Part shown: positions 10,700 through 22,000 of the stretch, in pieces
Layout of the letters: every line of letters starts with the position of its first letter
How positions within the stretch are numbered: position 1 is the stretch's first letter
From: Oscheius tipulae
Taxonomy: Eukaryota > Nematoda > Chromadorea > Rhabditida > Rhabditidae
Direction of reading: 5' to 3'
NCBI GenBank assembly: GCA_037178975.1
Contig: JASJZH010000003.1
Coordinates: forward strand, 6,510,001 to 6,574,000
DNA: 64,000 nucleotides
Notes under the pieces: generated by a model
Told to the model about the DNA's origin: nothing
Seen by the model: only the letters and a program-made list of their open reading frames with translations
Database searches by the model: none
Program-made: the position numbers and the translations under genes

Positions 10700-12418
10700 G
10701 CATCTTTCCCTTGCCGCCCTCAGAACAAAAAACCATGACAAATTTGTGTTGTTGATACATATAGCTTTATGTGTCTTGTTTAATAGACATTCCATCTAAT
10801 AAAGTTTCACTTCCCTATAATAAGAGGGTGAGACGATGTTAACAGCTGGGAGTCCATTCAGACGAAAGGGGGAAGCGGATTTGCGGCCTGGCCAACCGCT
10901 GGTTGACCCGGATCTGAAGTCATCACCCGGGGGTGGGAGAGAAATTTCGACGAGTCTCTTCCCTTTCTATCGTTTCACCTAATCAGACGAACTATCAATT
11001 TCTCTTGAGATCTCCCTGTATATCTGTCCCAGTAGATGCCACACCACTATACTAAGTGAGAGTCAAACTAGTTTATTTGCTTCCCAATTCAAAGTTACAA
11101 ACACTTCAAACAAAAGAAACTACCAAAGAGATTCCAGCCTTTTTCTGTCTTTCTGTCACTCTCACTCTTTTCCTCATCCCGTCATCCTAATTCGTCTTGG
11201 TCACTTGACCCTCACGGATTAGAATCAGAGAACAGAAGTGTACTCCTAGAGAAAGATCGGGAACCATTTTTCGAGGATCAGTGTCCGCTGGACGAAATTA
11301 TTCGCGATTGCCTCACTTCCCGGCGGCGATCACTCAAACATGTCTTCAGCTGGTAGAGATCTTTTTGGCGCCACACATTCTCCGCCTTACCCTTTACGGC
11401 CCAGAGGCAGAGCGAAAGTATCAGCAAAAACAGCCGATCTTGTTCAGATCCTCTTTCTGTCAGATAGCCGGTCGCTCTCGTAATATTTTCTGTCTGTTAG
11501 TTTAAGAAAACCGTAACTGAACGTCTTTTTTGCGTCAGAAGGTGGCATAAATTGACGGATAGGATGGTCTGACAACCAGATCAGTCTAGCTGGACTTGAT
11601 TATCCAGTCGGTTTGTTTTCTCCCAGCGCTTGCCCCCCACAGCCGTTCTCCCCTACCTCATTCACCTACTTGCACCTATCTTGAGCGCCCGAGACAGTTC
11701 AAGAAGTCTCCCCCGAACTATTTTTTCGTCTTTCAAGTGTACCGGCTGCGTTTTGCAAAAGCTCTGACCGCAATGACGTAGACGAATCTCGTTAGTGCCG
11801 TCGGCAGCGAGTCTTGGGATCGCGTTCCTAAGTTCATGATCCTCCGTCGGCTAGGCCAGCCCATCGATTCAGTGATAGACTCGGGAGCCTGTTCTCTTCG
11901 ACTTTTACGTTCTTTGGATAATTGACCGCGTATTGGTTTAGTCACAAATCTGCCTTCTTCTTTGGGATTCTCTTTAGATTCTGTACGCGAGCTCTGTCTT
12001 TCTCCGAGTGCCCCACGTCTCCCCGAAGTAGGAAAGATCAAACTTTTTACTTCCTACCTCTGAGCAAATTTCTTTTCATTTTCTCCTGCACTGTTTGATG
12101 CTATTAGTACTCCTAATTGGGTCTCTCATAAAAACCCAGTCCCCACCGCGTCAAGCTTTCAATAAAACGTCCCATACTAATTCTGATTTCATCTGTTTTC
12201 CATTTTTCGGTATTTAATTTTATTTTTTCCATGTTCCAGCTGCTCTTCTGATTTTCTGAAGAAACCTTTTCCTAGAGACTTGAATTGATCAGACTTCGAT
12301 AGAACATATTAACCTGACAAATGGTTAACTGATAGAGCATCTTTGGAAAAAAGGTCTTTTAAACCCTCCATTCTCTCTAGCTGTGCAAAATACACCATCG
12401 TTCTGTTCAGATAAATGC
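10700..12418. other. Non-coding interval with two unresolved open frames
   Basis: This is 3' untranslated sequence of the preceding gene (AATAAA near 10798), then about 1.6 kb without a supported gene. One plus-strand frame around 11150-11358 ends EDQCPLDEIIRDCLTSRRRS and a few more residues before a stop; it lacks a start codon. A reverse-strand AATAAA near 11072 and a plus-strand AATAAA near 12161 hint at transcripts I could not assemble. A TTCTGTTCAG acceptor sits directly before the next gene's start. Confidence 0.4.
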
Positions 12419-14257
12419 ATGGAGATGAATGGTACCTCGTGGTTCTCTGAAGGCGCTGCTCCTTTCCTCGACCGTGTCTTCTCCAACACCTCTCTAGGTC
12501 ATCGTCTTCTCGAACGGTAAGAGTGTATCATGCCGAAATCCTGTTCCAGATTGACCTTGACGAATCTTCGTCATGCTTTTTATCTCATCTCTCCCTACGA
12601 GACCGCAGTCCCGACCCTAGAAGACGTCCCGAATTACAATGTCGAGGTGACTTTTATTCGAAGCTGTAACCGAGATTAGGTCTCGACATGGTGGCTGATC
12701 TTCCTCGTCACAGAATTCTTTCTCTTGAAGATCTCTGGACATGATGATCGTTGGGCCATGAACGATTCGATCACGTCAATATGCGCCGGAATGTTGAGTC
12801 AGTGCTTCAAGTTTGGAGGACGGACTGTGGCCATCTTTGCGTATGTCTTCGTTTGGAACAATTGGAGACTGCTGGAACTGCCCTGGGACTCTCCTTGGAC
12901 ATGGATTTTGTGTCTGTTCTTCCAGGATTTCATGTACTATCTGGGACACAGGGCTGTTCATGGTGGGTAATTTTTACAGATGTTGACAAACAATCATTTC
13001 AGAGCTGGGCTTCTTCTGGGGCCTTCACACAATCCATCATAGCTCGGAATACTATAACTTTTCTACAGCCTTGCGGCAAGCCGCTATTCAAGACGCCGGT
13101 CTGGCAGCCTATGATTGTATTCAAGCTCTCTGCATCCCTCCACCTATATTTCTAGTCCACAGATATTTTAGCGAGATATTTCAGTTTATCATGCATACTA
13201 GTGTAAAATCTTTTTGAACAGACAGTACGAGAAATTTAGCTCTTCGATACTTACGGTCCATTGGGTCTGGTCTTCAATACGCCTTCGCATCACAGGGTTC
13301 ATCACGGGCGAAACCCGTACTGTATAGACAAGAATTATGGGGGAGTCTTCATTATTTGGGATAAGGTGAGTGTTTCTTTCCTGTTTCTTTGTTGCTATGT
13401 CTAGTTTGTCTGCTTCTCATTCACGAGTTTTAAGATGTTCGGGACCTTCGAGGCAGAGCGCAAAGACGACCCTCCAATCTATGGTCTGATCCACAACGAG
13501 AAAACTTTCGATCAGCTGTGGCTCCAATTCCACACACTCTTCGAGCTGCTTTTCTTCAAGAGCTGGATGAAAACCGCGAAAGGAGAAGCAATGTTTCCTC
13601 GTTTTCTGGACAAGCTGAAAGCTCCCTTTTACCCGCCTGGTTGGTTCCCAGGGGTAGACACTGTTCAGTTCTTCCACTGGCGGAGCATGAAAGATCCGGC
13701 TTATGGGGTTCCGGAACCGGAAAAGCCTGTGGTCAAGTACAACCCGAGACTGGAAATCTGGACCAAGTTGTATCTGGGAGGACATTTCACTCTGTTCTTA
13801 GCAATCTTCTTCCATTTCGAGTACGATCGACCTCATTTGGATGACTTGCAGTTCGGACTGAAGATTGCGTTCTTTCTGCTGACCATGCAGAGTTTCGGAT
13901 CTTTCTTTGACAAAAAGTTGGTCTAGCTTGTTGACAGAAACAGATGTTCAGATCGTACGCTCCCTACCTCGAAATATTTCGCTGCTGCTCAGTTCTGGGC
14001 TTCTATGTGGTTCTCGTCATGGATCACATCGGACCCGGGCCGCATCGTATCTTCATGATGACCGTCCATTCCGTTTCGGCTATTCTCTGGCTGGGATATC
14101 TTATCCAACAGGTGAGTGACAGTGAGAGTAACAAAACTTCGAAATTCAGAGAATCTCATCCTCTCGTCGGATAGCTGTTTCCAATGTCCCAGCCAAATCC
14201 GTGTCCGTTACTGTGATCTCTTCTACTTCCGATTGTGCCCAGCGGGAGAAGCTCTAG
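12419..14257 (+). CDS. AGMO: Alkylglycerol monooxygenase (AGMO/TMEM195)
   Basis: AGMO is an ER membrane, tetrahydrobiopterin-dependent di-iron enzyme that cleaves the O-alkyl bond of ether lipids, giving a fatty aldehyde and a glycerol derivative. It belongs to the fatty acid hydroxylase superfamily. The histidine boxes are intact: GHRAVHELGFF (about 12950-13015), HTIHHSSEYYNFSTALRQAA (about 13030) and NTPSHHRVHHGRNPYCIDKN (about 13290). Between and after them are multiple membrane helices and FGTFEAERKDD. Exon starts and frames check through the first three exons (12419-12516, 12550-12646, 12680-12962), with the last ending SDCAQREKL and a stop at 14255-14257. Start Met 12419 gives MEMNGTSWFSEG; a more upstream ATG at 12415 is out of frame and soon stops. 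Length and domain order are normal for the family. Confidence 0.92.
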
Positions 14258-14289
14258 CGCATTTCTTGGAATAAGTTATAAAGATTTTA

Positions 14290-14709
14290 TTATCTACGAC
14301 CGAGGATCGAATCGACAACTCCGACCAAACCTGAAATTCTTTCCTCCTAAGAACTGAACCTTTTCTACCTCCCAGAAGTCCTCTCCTTCCGTATCCATAA
14401 CCGTATCCATATCCATAGCCTCCTCCGTAACCGTAATACGGTTGACTATATCCGTAGTAGCCGTTACTGTAGCCATAGGGGCTGTAACCATAGCCTCCGT
14501 GATTCCAATGCCCGTATCCGTAGCCATAATGATGACTACTTGAGTGAGAACGGCGACGACGACTAAATCTGTTTTGGGACTGCTAGAAGAAGTTACGTCA
14601 GTAAACGAGTCTTCTTCCCACTGGAAGTGAGAGCGATAGGAGCTGGAAGGGCTTCGGAATAGCCAAAGTCACAGAGAAGAAGACAGAGTAGAAACAGACG
14701 AAACCACAT
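14290..14709 (-). CDS. Secreted Gly/Tyr-rich peptide precursor, 120 aa
   Basis: Three exons on the minus strand (14709-14597, 14568-14360, 14330-14290) join in frame to exactly 121 codons including the stop. The product has a signal peptide (MWFRLFLLCLLLCDFGYSEA), a short linker (LPAPIALTSSGKKTRLL), a basic/Ser/His patch (TFSRRRRSHSSSHH), a run of GY repeats (YGYGYGHWNHGGYGYSPYGY and further) and a basic hydrophobic tail (GLVGVVDSILGRR). This resembles secreted glycine/tyrosine-rich proteins of nematode epidermis, including the NLP/CNC antimicrobial-type peptides, and also cuticle or eggshell proteins; the exact role is unknown. The two introns are only 28 and 29 nt. It is convergent with AGMO, the stop codons lying 32 nt apart. 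Confidence 0.7.
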
Positions 14710-14866
14710 TGGAGAAGGGGTCTTGTGGCTATGACGTCTGACCTTGTCCGACAATAAATCGGCGAGAAGGGAACCAGTGATAATCACAAGTTCAACAAAC
14801 AGTTAGAGATCGGTAGTTTGTAGCATGAGATGTGGGAAACGAATGAATTATGGCTAGTCCAAATCT

Positions 14867-14886
14867 CCCCCCCCCCCCCCCCCCCC
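14867..14886. repeat. Uninterrupted tract of 20 cytosines
   Basis: Twenty consecutive C residues occur between the Gly/Tyr peptide gene and the BAR-like gene. Just downstream (14914-14936) is TGACAGGACATGACAGGACA. A pure C/G tract this long is rare; its exact length is uncertain because such tracts slip during sequencing. Confidence 0.9.
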
Positions 14887-15050
14887 AAGAATTCCAATTG
14901 GCAAGTCTTGAAGTTGACAGGACATGACAGGACAAGTTATCCTCTTCTCTAAACCTAAGCCCTCAACTTGTCATCGCTTTTCAAGGTGATATTAGACAGC
15001 CAGTCAAATCAGTGTGCTCCCTGCTGCAGCCCAAGGATCTCGTCTACCCG

Positions 15051-16075
15051 ATGGAGGAGAACAGCAACAGCAAGCACCAGGTGCGTTCGGTAGAGAAGAG
15101 TAGAAGCCAGAAGAGTATTCGGACACCACGCTCGGGCTCTATGCGACAGAAGAAGGCTCCGAAGCAGGGCGGCATGAAGATGCTCTTTGTGAAGCTGAAG
15201 CAAAAGATCAATCTGACGAAGAAGACTGTCATCAATAAGGATCTTCTAGAGCAGTTCAACCGTCTGAAGCAGTATCACCAGTCTCTGAACGAGGTGGCCA
15301 TGAGGATGCGTGATGTGACGCAGCCCAACGGAGAGTATACGCATGGACGCAAGGAGCTCGTCTTCGAGGCGCCGGAGAATTTGGACGAGTACGAGCAGAT
15401 CTACTCGAGTCTGGAGAAAAATCGCATCAAGGGCAAGCCGTTGGAGAGCTACGAGAACATCGAATACTACTCTCCCTGCGTGTATAGGTTGGCCCAGCTC
15501 CACAGAGAATACCATCGTACTGCTGCCGAAGCCCTCAAGCCGATCGGAGTCTTTCTCTTTCAGGTAAGTGAGAAAGAGATAGAGGCAAAAACATAAACGG
15601 CTACAGAGACAAAAAGACAGACAGAGAGACGATCAAATTAAACTACTGACTTAGCAGCCTACCTTGACTGTCTCTCTTCCTGGTAGTACTGTCACAAAAC
15701 TATAAAAACAGAGAAACAAAAAAATAAAGAGAAGATGCAGAAAAAAAACACAAGTTTCAGGAGTATCCGGACATGGAAGCTCAGCTCGGAAATATCACCA
15801 ATCTGTGCGACGACAAGGACATCAAGGAGCACGACTTCCAGAAGAACGGAACCGGCGGAGAGGCAGCCCAAGAAGCAGCTGAAGCCTTCAAGAAGGCTTG
15901 TGACGAGCTGGTCAAGACGATGTCGAAGGCACTCGGAGCGGAGAATGTGCTCAAACACGTGGCTGCTATGGAGAGCTGGCAAGGACTCGTTCGACAGTAC
16001 CACGAGAAGATGACCGAAGAGCTCGAGAAGGTCATCAAGAAGTGCGATGAGGCTGCCAAGAAGCAAAAGCAGTGA
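15051..16075 (+). CDS. BAR-domain-like coiled-coil protein, 275 aa
   Basis: Two exons, 15051-15563 and 15761-16075, join in phase 0. The N-terminus is basic and low-complexity (SRSQKSIRTPRSGSMRQKKA). The body is long amphipathic helices: MKMLFVKLKQKINLTKKTVI, LLEQFNRLKQYHQSLNEVAM, then YRLAQLHREYHRTAAEALKP and, in exon 2, QLGNITNLCDDKDIKEHDFQ and MTEELEKVIKKCDEAAKKQK. Helix spacing, basic faces and length are those of classical BAR modules that bind curved membranes, similar in style to nematode endophilin/amphiphysin relatives. There is no SH3 domain, signal peptide or membrane helix. Assignment to a named family is not possible from sight. A poly(A) signal AATAAAG lies near 16130. Confidence 0.55.
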
Positions 16076-16550
16076 AAGGAAACAAGATATTTGCAGACAT
16101 TACTAGCAGTTCAAGTTACCAGCATGACAATAAAGACTATCAAAAAGGTTAGTTTTTTTGCATATTTCTGGACTATGATGTCTTTGTTGATCACCGCTGT
16201 TGTCCCTCTCGACCTTCTGTCTCGGTTGTCCAGCAAGTTTCTTGTGTCTGTCAACATGTCACTCTATCCGTTTAATTCCCCCCGTTCAAGTTTTTCTATC
16301 CCTTTCAACTTGTACAGCCTTTGTTTTGACATTGTCACATTCTCTAACTATTACATTATACTGTCACTGTCCCATGTTCTGATTTTTGTTTTCAAATCCA
16401 CGAGTCTCTCCGTAGGTTCGACACAGTTTACACTCTATCTATTGTGATCAGACTATTTTGGAGCGCGTTTGGCGAGTAGCTGTCCCTGCAAATTGAATTC
16501 CTGAAAGCAACTGATAACTAAAAAACTAGGGGAAAGACTGAAATCTTTAT

Positions 16551-18147
16551 TCACACAATGTCTTTCTTCATGGTGGCAATCATTGGTGTGTAGATTTCAG
16601 CAGCGGCTCTGTTACCCCAGATGAAGTCCAAATGCTCAAAGTCCATCAACTTGTAGTTTCCCTTGAGATACATCGGATTATACTTGGCCAGCAGATAGTT
16701 GGTCACGTCGATCTCGTCTCCAAGCCAATCGGAAGGCGACCAGTAAAGATAGGTATCGGTCTTGATTTTGGACACGTCGTAGAGAGGAGCGTCTTTCTGA
16801 ATTGGGAGAGTAAGAAAGAGAGAGAGAGATCATGCGTACCTTTCCGTAATGAAGCTCATTCTCACCGGGAATGTCGTAGTTGTACATCTGAAACTCTCTT
16901 GAGAGAAGAACAAGATTAAGGGTTCAGTGAGCGAGGAATGGAACCCGGGACCTATTTCTTCGTCATGGCCATGACGGCGAGCCGCGACCGGCTCGTTAAA
17001 ATGTGGATCACTTTATTTCTAGCAATATGCGTAGAAAATCGATGCTCTGCTAAGTTGTAGATCAGAACAAGGTCTACAACTTGGAAAACATCGTCTTCTA
17101 CCCCAAAAAGTAGTAAAAGTTCCACGCTACCTGATCTTTGCCACTCTTGACAATCTGGATCCAATGATGCATGTTCTTTCCACTGGTTCCCGAAGGTTCG
17201 TCGACGAGGAAGACAGGCAGACGAGTCACGTTGGTCTGATGACTGTTGGGGCCACAGATGGCGAAGAGGGCATCCTCACAGGCGTAGTCGATCAGTTCCT
17301 GGGGAGACACATATCTAGTCACAAAAAGTTCTTACCTGGTAGCAGTACTGTTTGAGAAGTGAGTTGAAGACCGGATTGTCAGGAAGGAACTTGTCTCTTC
17401 CAAGTATATCGAGCATCAGCTCAGACTCGTAGTAGAACTTGGTCGCCATCCATTTCAGAAAACCTTTGATATTTCCGATCTGACCAATGGGTGCCAGAGC
17501 ATGGAATTGACGGATCTTTGTAGCAAACTTGCTGTCCTCGGACAGCTTGGCGAACATGATCTTGGTACCCTGTGAGTGACCGACGTAGTAGACGTACTTC
17601 TGACCGGACTGCTTCAAAGCGTAGTCGATTGAGGCGTCCAGATCGTGTTTCTGCATCTCGTCGAAGCTAAACTTCCAAAACTCGTGGCTGTTCTCGTCCA
17701 TGCTGACGCTCTTGTTCGCGTAGTCATTTCCCCGACTGTTTCCGAGCCACACATCGAATCCTTGGTCAGCCATGATGTAGGCCAGAGAAAATTCTGGAAG
17801 GTTCGTGACCCAGGAGGAACTGGAAGCCAGAAGACCGTGCTGGAGAAAGGCTACTGGTCGTTTTCCACCGGAACTTTGACCTGGAATAGGAGTTATGAGT
17901 GATATCTCTGTCTCTGACAACCTTTTCCATAAGGAACCCTGTGCATCTGAAGGATGTATCCGTCCTTGGTGGTCACCTCATGAATCTCTGCTGGATATCC
18001 CCATCGCTGGATGATTTGAGGCTATAATCAGTTCTGATAAGAGAAAATGCTCCAACTTACGACATTCATGTTAACCTCGGGATCAGTATCCTCGCGTCCA
18101 TGGGCCAAGCCCACTAGGCAAGAGAAGGCCAGCAGTTGAAGCAGCAT
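16551..18147 (-). CDS. Secreted acid lipase (gastric/lysosomal lipase family), 397 aa
   Basis: Six exons (18147-18061, 18021-17922, 17880-17336, 17298-17131, 16887-16840, 16796-16551) total 1194 nt in frame. [17 protein letters not shown] is a signal peptide. The lid/N-terminal lipase motif [22 protein letters not shown] (only in part characteristic) leads to [16 protein letters not shown] with the oxyanion HG, the nucleophile elbow GHSQG, an Asp in [14 protein letters not shown] and the catalytic His in EHLDFIWG. The enzyme hydrolyses triglycerides or cholesteryl esters at acid pH in gut lumen or lysosome. A paralogue lies at 31166-32457. The intron 16888-17130 carries a tRNA-like insertion. 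GATAAG-type sites precede the start. Confidence 0.9.
16920..17005 (-). repeat. tRNA-like insertion in lipase intron (possible SINE)
   Basis: Read on the minus strand, this segment contains GGTCCCGGGTTCCATTCCTC, close to a tRNA B box (GGTTCGANNCC) with one or two changes, downstream of a GC-rich tRNA-like head (GAGCCGGTCGCGGCTCGCC). It sits in the 243-nt intron, the longest of the lipase gene. Similar tRNA-like segments occur at 33551 and 37110, in introns or between genes. It may be a degenerate tRNA-derived SINE; a full cloverleaf was not drawn. Confidence 0.35.
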
Positions 18148-18162
18148 TGCCCCAGGACTCCT

Positions 18163-18212
18163 GTCTCTTATCTCCACCTGGCCTCGGTTCATCAAAAATG
18201 ATCCGGAGATAA
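18163..18212. promoter_or_regulatory. Two GATA-factor sites upstream of lipase gene
   Basis: The minus strand carries GGAGATAAGA at about 18163-18172, and the plus strand carries GGAGATAAGA at about 18200-18209, so two near-identical sites in opposite orientation lie within 65 nt of the lipase start. In nematodes TGATAAG-like sites bind intestinal GATA factors (ELT-2 type), which fits a digestive lipase. Function here is inferred. Confidence 0.45.
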
Positions 18213-18821
18213 GACAAGAATACTCTCTGATTTCTATAAAGTTACCCTCGGGAGAGGGTAACGAACAAACTCGTAAAATGGGATTTTATGATTTGGCGCT
18301 AGCATGGTTCAGGAAGAAATTCTGAAACATTCAGAAAGTCAATAACTAGCAATAGCTTACCAGGAAGTACAGACAGGTATAGTCAGCCTTCGAAACAAGA
18401 TTTATCTTCCAACGGTCGCAGAAAGTAGAGACTTGTAACAAATGAATCAGCTAATACATCATTTTTTGGTAGTTGTTCACGTGCAAGGTGGTTTGGTCTC
18501 CAAGGCATAATCTGTATAGATAGTCGCTTCTTTTTCATTACCAATATGCGGTGACGCAGGGTATCAGGAGAATAGTTGTTGCCTAGACATTTGATTTCAT
18601 AAAGTTTTGTCGTTGGATCTACAAGGATGGTTCTGTGTATTTTGAAGTACACAACAATGGGTAGGACGGGTTTCTATCCGAAAATATCTCAAAACCTGAA
18701 AGTAAAGGAACTAGCAACAAGTCAGAAGAGTTGCCTGGTAGAACGTTTATCTTTGATGGGACGACTCTAATTTTATGGGACGTTCAAGAACATTTTCAGG
18801 ACTCTACTTGAATGCTGCAAT

Positions 18822-18880
18822 GACGTGAACTCAAGCTCAGCAGTTATGCAGAGCCGATGGCTACGGTTCGATTCCCTATC
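18822..18880 (+). repeat. tRNA-like segment with consensus B box
   Basis: GCTCAGCAGTTATGCAGAGC resembles a tRNA D-arm/A box, and CGGTTCGATTCCC 14 nt later matches the B-box consensus. The spacing is too short for a full tRNA and no matching acceptor stem was found, so this is a truncated tRNA pseudogene or SINE head. The surrounding interval 18148-19067 otherwise shows only lipase promoter and 3' untranslated sequence. Confidence 0.35.
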
Positions 18881-19067
18881 GAACAAGCTACAATAGTAGA
18901 TCGACCAGCGACCGGCGAACAGATAAGAGGCTCACGAAAAGAACAGTAACCACCTTTCCAGAGTGTCGGGTATGGTAGGCTCACTAACAGAAGTAGATTG
19001 TTTATTGTGTTATCTTGTAGAAACTCGTTGTCAGACCCGTACACAAAAGCACATTCGGTAAAATGAT

Positions 19068-22000
19068 TCAGAAGGCGACATATGTCCTTGGAAATCGACC
19101 TCGTACGTGTTCTCTCTCCTTGTCTCCAATGACATGTCCGACTAGCCAGTCGTCTCCGATCGTGTCCTCTACCATGACTACCTCTCCTGCTCGGACCTAA
19201 ATTACTTTTTTTGTCTTTTACCAGGCTACACTCACCAGAATCTCATCATCATGCTTCGGCTCGAAATCATAGAGAGCGCGACAAAGAGTAGATCTCATGC
19301 CGGGCTCGTCTATCATCGTTGTGGTCTGTCTCGAACTGGAACCGTTTGTCGAGGCCGGATAGAAACCCTCGTCCGAGATCTTGTCGTACTCTTCCACATC
19401 CTCGTCTGATTTGCACGTTGAGGAGGCATCTGAACTGGGAATGAAGAGGGTCGAGAGTGGAACTAACCCATTAGGGAAGGAGGCGGAAGTGATCGGTCCT
19501 CTCCTGCCAAAGGTATCGAAAGAACTGTCATTGGGAGTCCCTGAAATGCTTAGTAGGCCTATTGTCGCTAACTGTCCTTGTTCCTGTCCCTCTTACTTAC
19601 CGCCTTGTCCTTCAGTCTGTGCTGGAACCGGCTTAGTCTATGATATCCTCTTGCTGACCCTCCGTCTAGGCTGTTCAACGCATCATTGACCTTGTAGAAG
19701 ATGTACTCAATGTACTCGACCAGTGTCTAGAACTCTTACATCCTCTGACAAGCACATCGACTCACGATCTGTCTCGTATTCGTTGCCATGATCTCTGCTG
19801 TCCCCTGCCCATAGATCCTTTTCAACTCTCCATCCAGGATCTCACTTATCCTCTCCAATGAAAGTCTTCTTCTGTCCGAAGCCATGACCTCTCCGAAATT
19901 CTCGGCCTGGAAACCGTATATAATAATGAAGGTGATCTCTCAAGGTCAACCCATCGCATCGATTGCGCCCCATGTCTATTCAGCCCGCCTATAGGATGTG
20001 ACCCCGATGTCTTCGTTCTGGAACTCGAGAAACAAGCTAGCCTTTGGATCCCTGGTGGTTGTTGTACTCTTGGCTCTTCTGGAAGACCCTCCCAGTCGAA
20101 TTCTCCCTCCCAAACCGGTCAGTTAATCCCTTACAGTATAGTCGTCTCTTCAGGAAGCTGACCTAATCCAAGATGTCGACTACGCTCTCGAAACAATGGA
20201 CTACATGGTTGGACTCAAAACTGGGAAAACTTTTGTGAGAGGCGTGGTTGAGAGAGAACAGGAGGTTGAGGAATGGTACTGGTCGTGTCGAGACCATAAG
20301 CCGAAAAGGGTAGCGGCTAGTGGATGGATAGAAAATAATGGTCTGTTCCTGTTCTCAGCCTACTTTGATGATCGACCGAACTCTCTTTTCCCGGGCAATT
20401 CGGCAGTACAGGTAGTCTACTTCTACAGAAAACTGCAGTGTTTTGAAAGTTTCTGCTCTACAGCCCTTGTTTCTGACACAACCTCCCGTTTCAGGTACTG
20501 CTAATGTCCTGGAGGAGTCTTGAGAACCAGACTGAAGTCTCCTGTACTCTTCATTCTGACAAAGGCTCAGCAGTGGTAAAAGGAGCGATTAGAGAGATCT
20601 GGCAGAGAGCCTGGGATCCCAGGTACTGTTAACAATGTCACTTAAACCTTGAGTACAGAAATCACTTCTACATCCCCTCTCTGGTCACCTGTCCAATCCC
20701 CGATCGACTCCAAAAGGCCACAAAAATGACAGTCTTCCTGACCGGGAGTCCCTGTGGCAGAGAGGATGAAGCTTTGGAGGTCACATTTCCAGAGAAGATT
20801 AGGGAAAAAAAGACAGTAGCTGTCTGCGTCAAAGGCATGGATTTCCAGGTAAGACTTCTTGAGAAGCCGAGAGAGTAGGGGTTCAGAAAGACATCTCGAG
20901 GGAGCTGATCGAGTGGCTCGAAGCCCAGTTCCTGTTCGGAGCCGATAAAGTGACCGTCTACACCTATTCTGTGGGTGAAAAGTCGAAACAGGTCCTTGAC
21001 TACTATGGGAAAATGGGCAAGGTTGAACAGGTAGGTCTTCGAATTAACAAAGTTTGCAATTTTGAGCAAGTTTATGACCGAACTAACGCGATAAGAACTC
21101 TCGTTGAGGTGTTTACTTGTTTTCCATGAAAATGCAAAAGTGTGGTCATAAGTGGAGGTCGGCTTGCGTGTTCCGTAGTCGGATGCCTAACCGACTGCGA
21201 CATGCGACAAATGTTGCGAGGTCTTTCTGGTTTGTACAATTTTCAAAATGCTTGTTCGCATGATATTAAAAAATTCAGGTTCCTCTCTCTCTCCCAGGCA
21301 ATTCGCCCAATATTCCGTCCGCCAGAAGTTCTTACATCTGGAGAAACAGGCAGCAAAAGAGACGACATGAGCTCATTCCCTACAATGACTGTCTCTACAG
21401 GTTCTTTCTCAACTCTTCCAAAAAAAAAAAGACGAGCCATTTGCAGACATCTAGGAACCCACAAATATATTCTCATATTGGATACAGATGAGGTTGTTGT
21501 GCCTTTGAAGCACAAGAACTATCAAGAAATGCTGGAAGAGTTGGAAGTGAAAAGAGAGAGACGGATCAGTTCCGTGGTGATCAGAAACGTCTTCAAGTTT
21601 CCGAACAATGGGACGGGAGAGAGTGAGCTGTTTCTGTTGCGGAACAACAAGAGATCGAGGAAGATCAGTGCTGTAGGGGAGTACGGGAAGAGCTTTTCGA
21701 GGTAAATCTTTCGGGGGTCGAGATGGTGCTAGTTTCAGAAAGTGAGAGAATTCTAACGAACTGTTTCAGGATCGAGAACGTGGCCACTGTCTTTAACCAT
21801 TTCGCTCTACACCGTCTCTCTTCTTCCGTCTCGGCCAGTATTCATCTACCAGAGACGACAGCTCTCAAACTACATTACAAAAGCTCGTGTCCAGTGGAGT
21901 CCCGCAACGAATGTCAAGAGTTCGAACAGAACACGGTGGAGGACACGAGTCTGTCAGACCGAGCCGAAGAGCTCACAAAACGGGTTGAAAGCGTGTTCAG

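Noticed and set aside
18383-18652. Minus-strand 89-codon open frame between lipase 1 and NOSTRIN
   Set aside because: It has no ATG start, no supporting splice sites or recognisable motif, and lies in the expected promoter of the lipase.
19068-19196. Apparent frameshift at the end of the SH3 domain
   Set aside because: Re-reading the exon base by base (129 nt, GGAGAGAGAAC rather than a shorter run) gives an uninterrupted SH3 ending GRFPRTYVAF; no frameshift exists.
21401-21446. Apparent frameshift at an A-run in GT92
   Set aside because: A GT-AG intron with exactly these bounds restores YNDCLYR joined to HLGTHKY and the DTDE motif, so the gene is intact.
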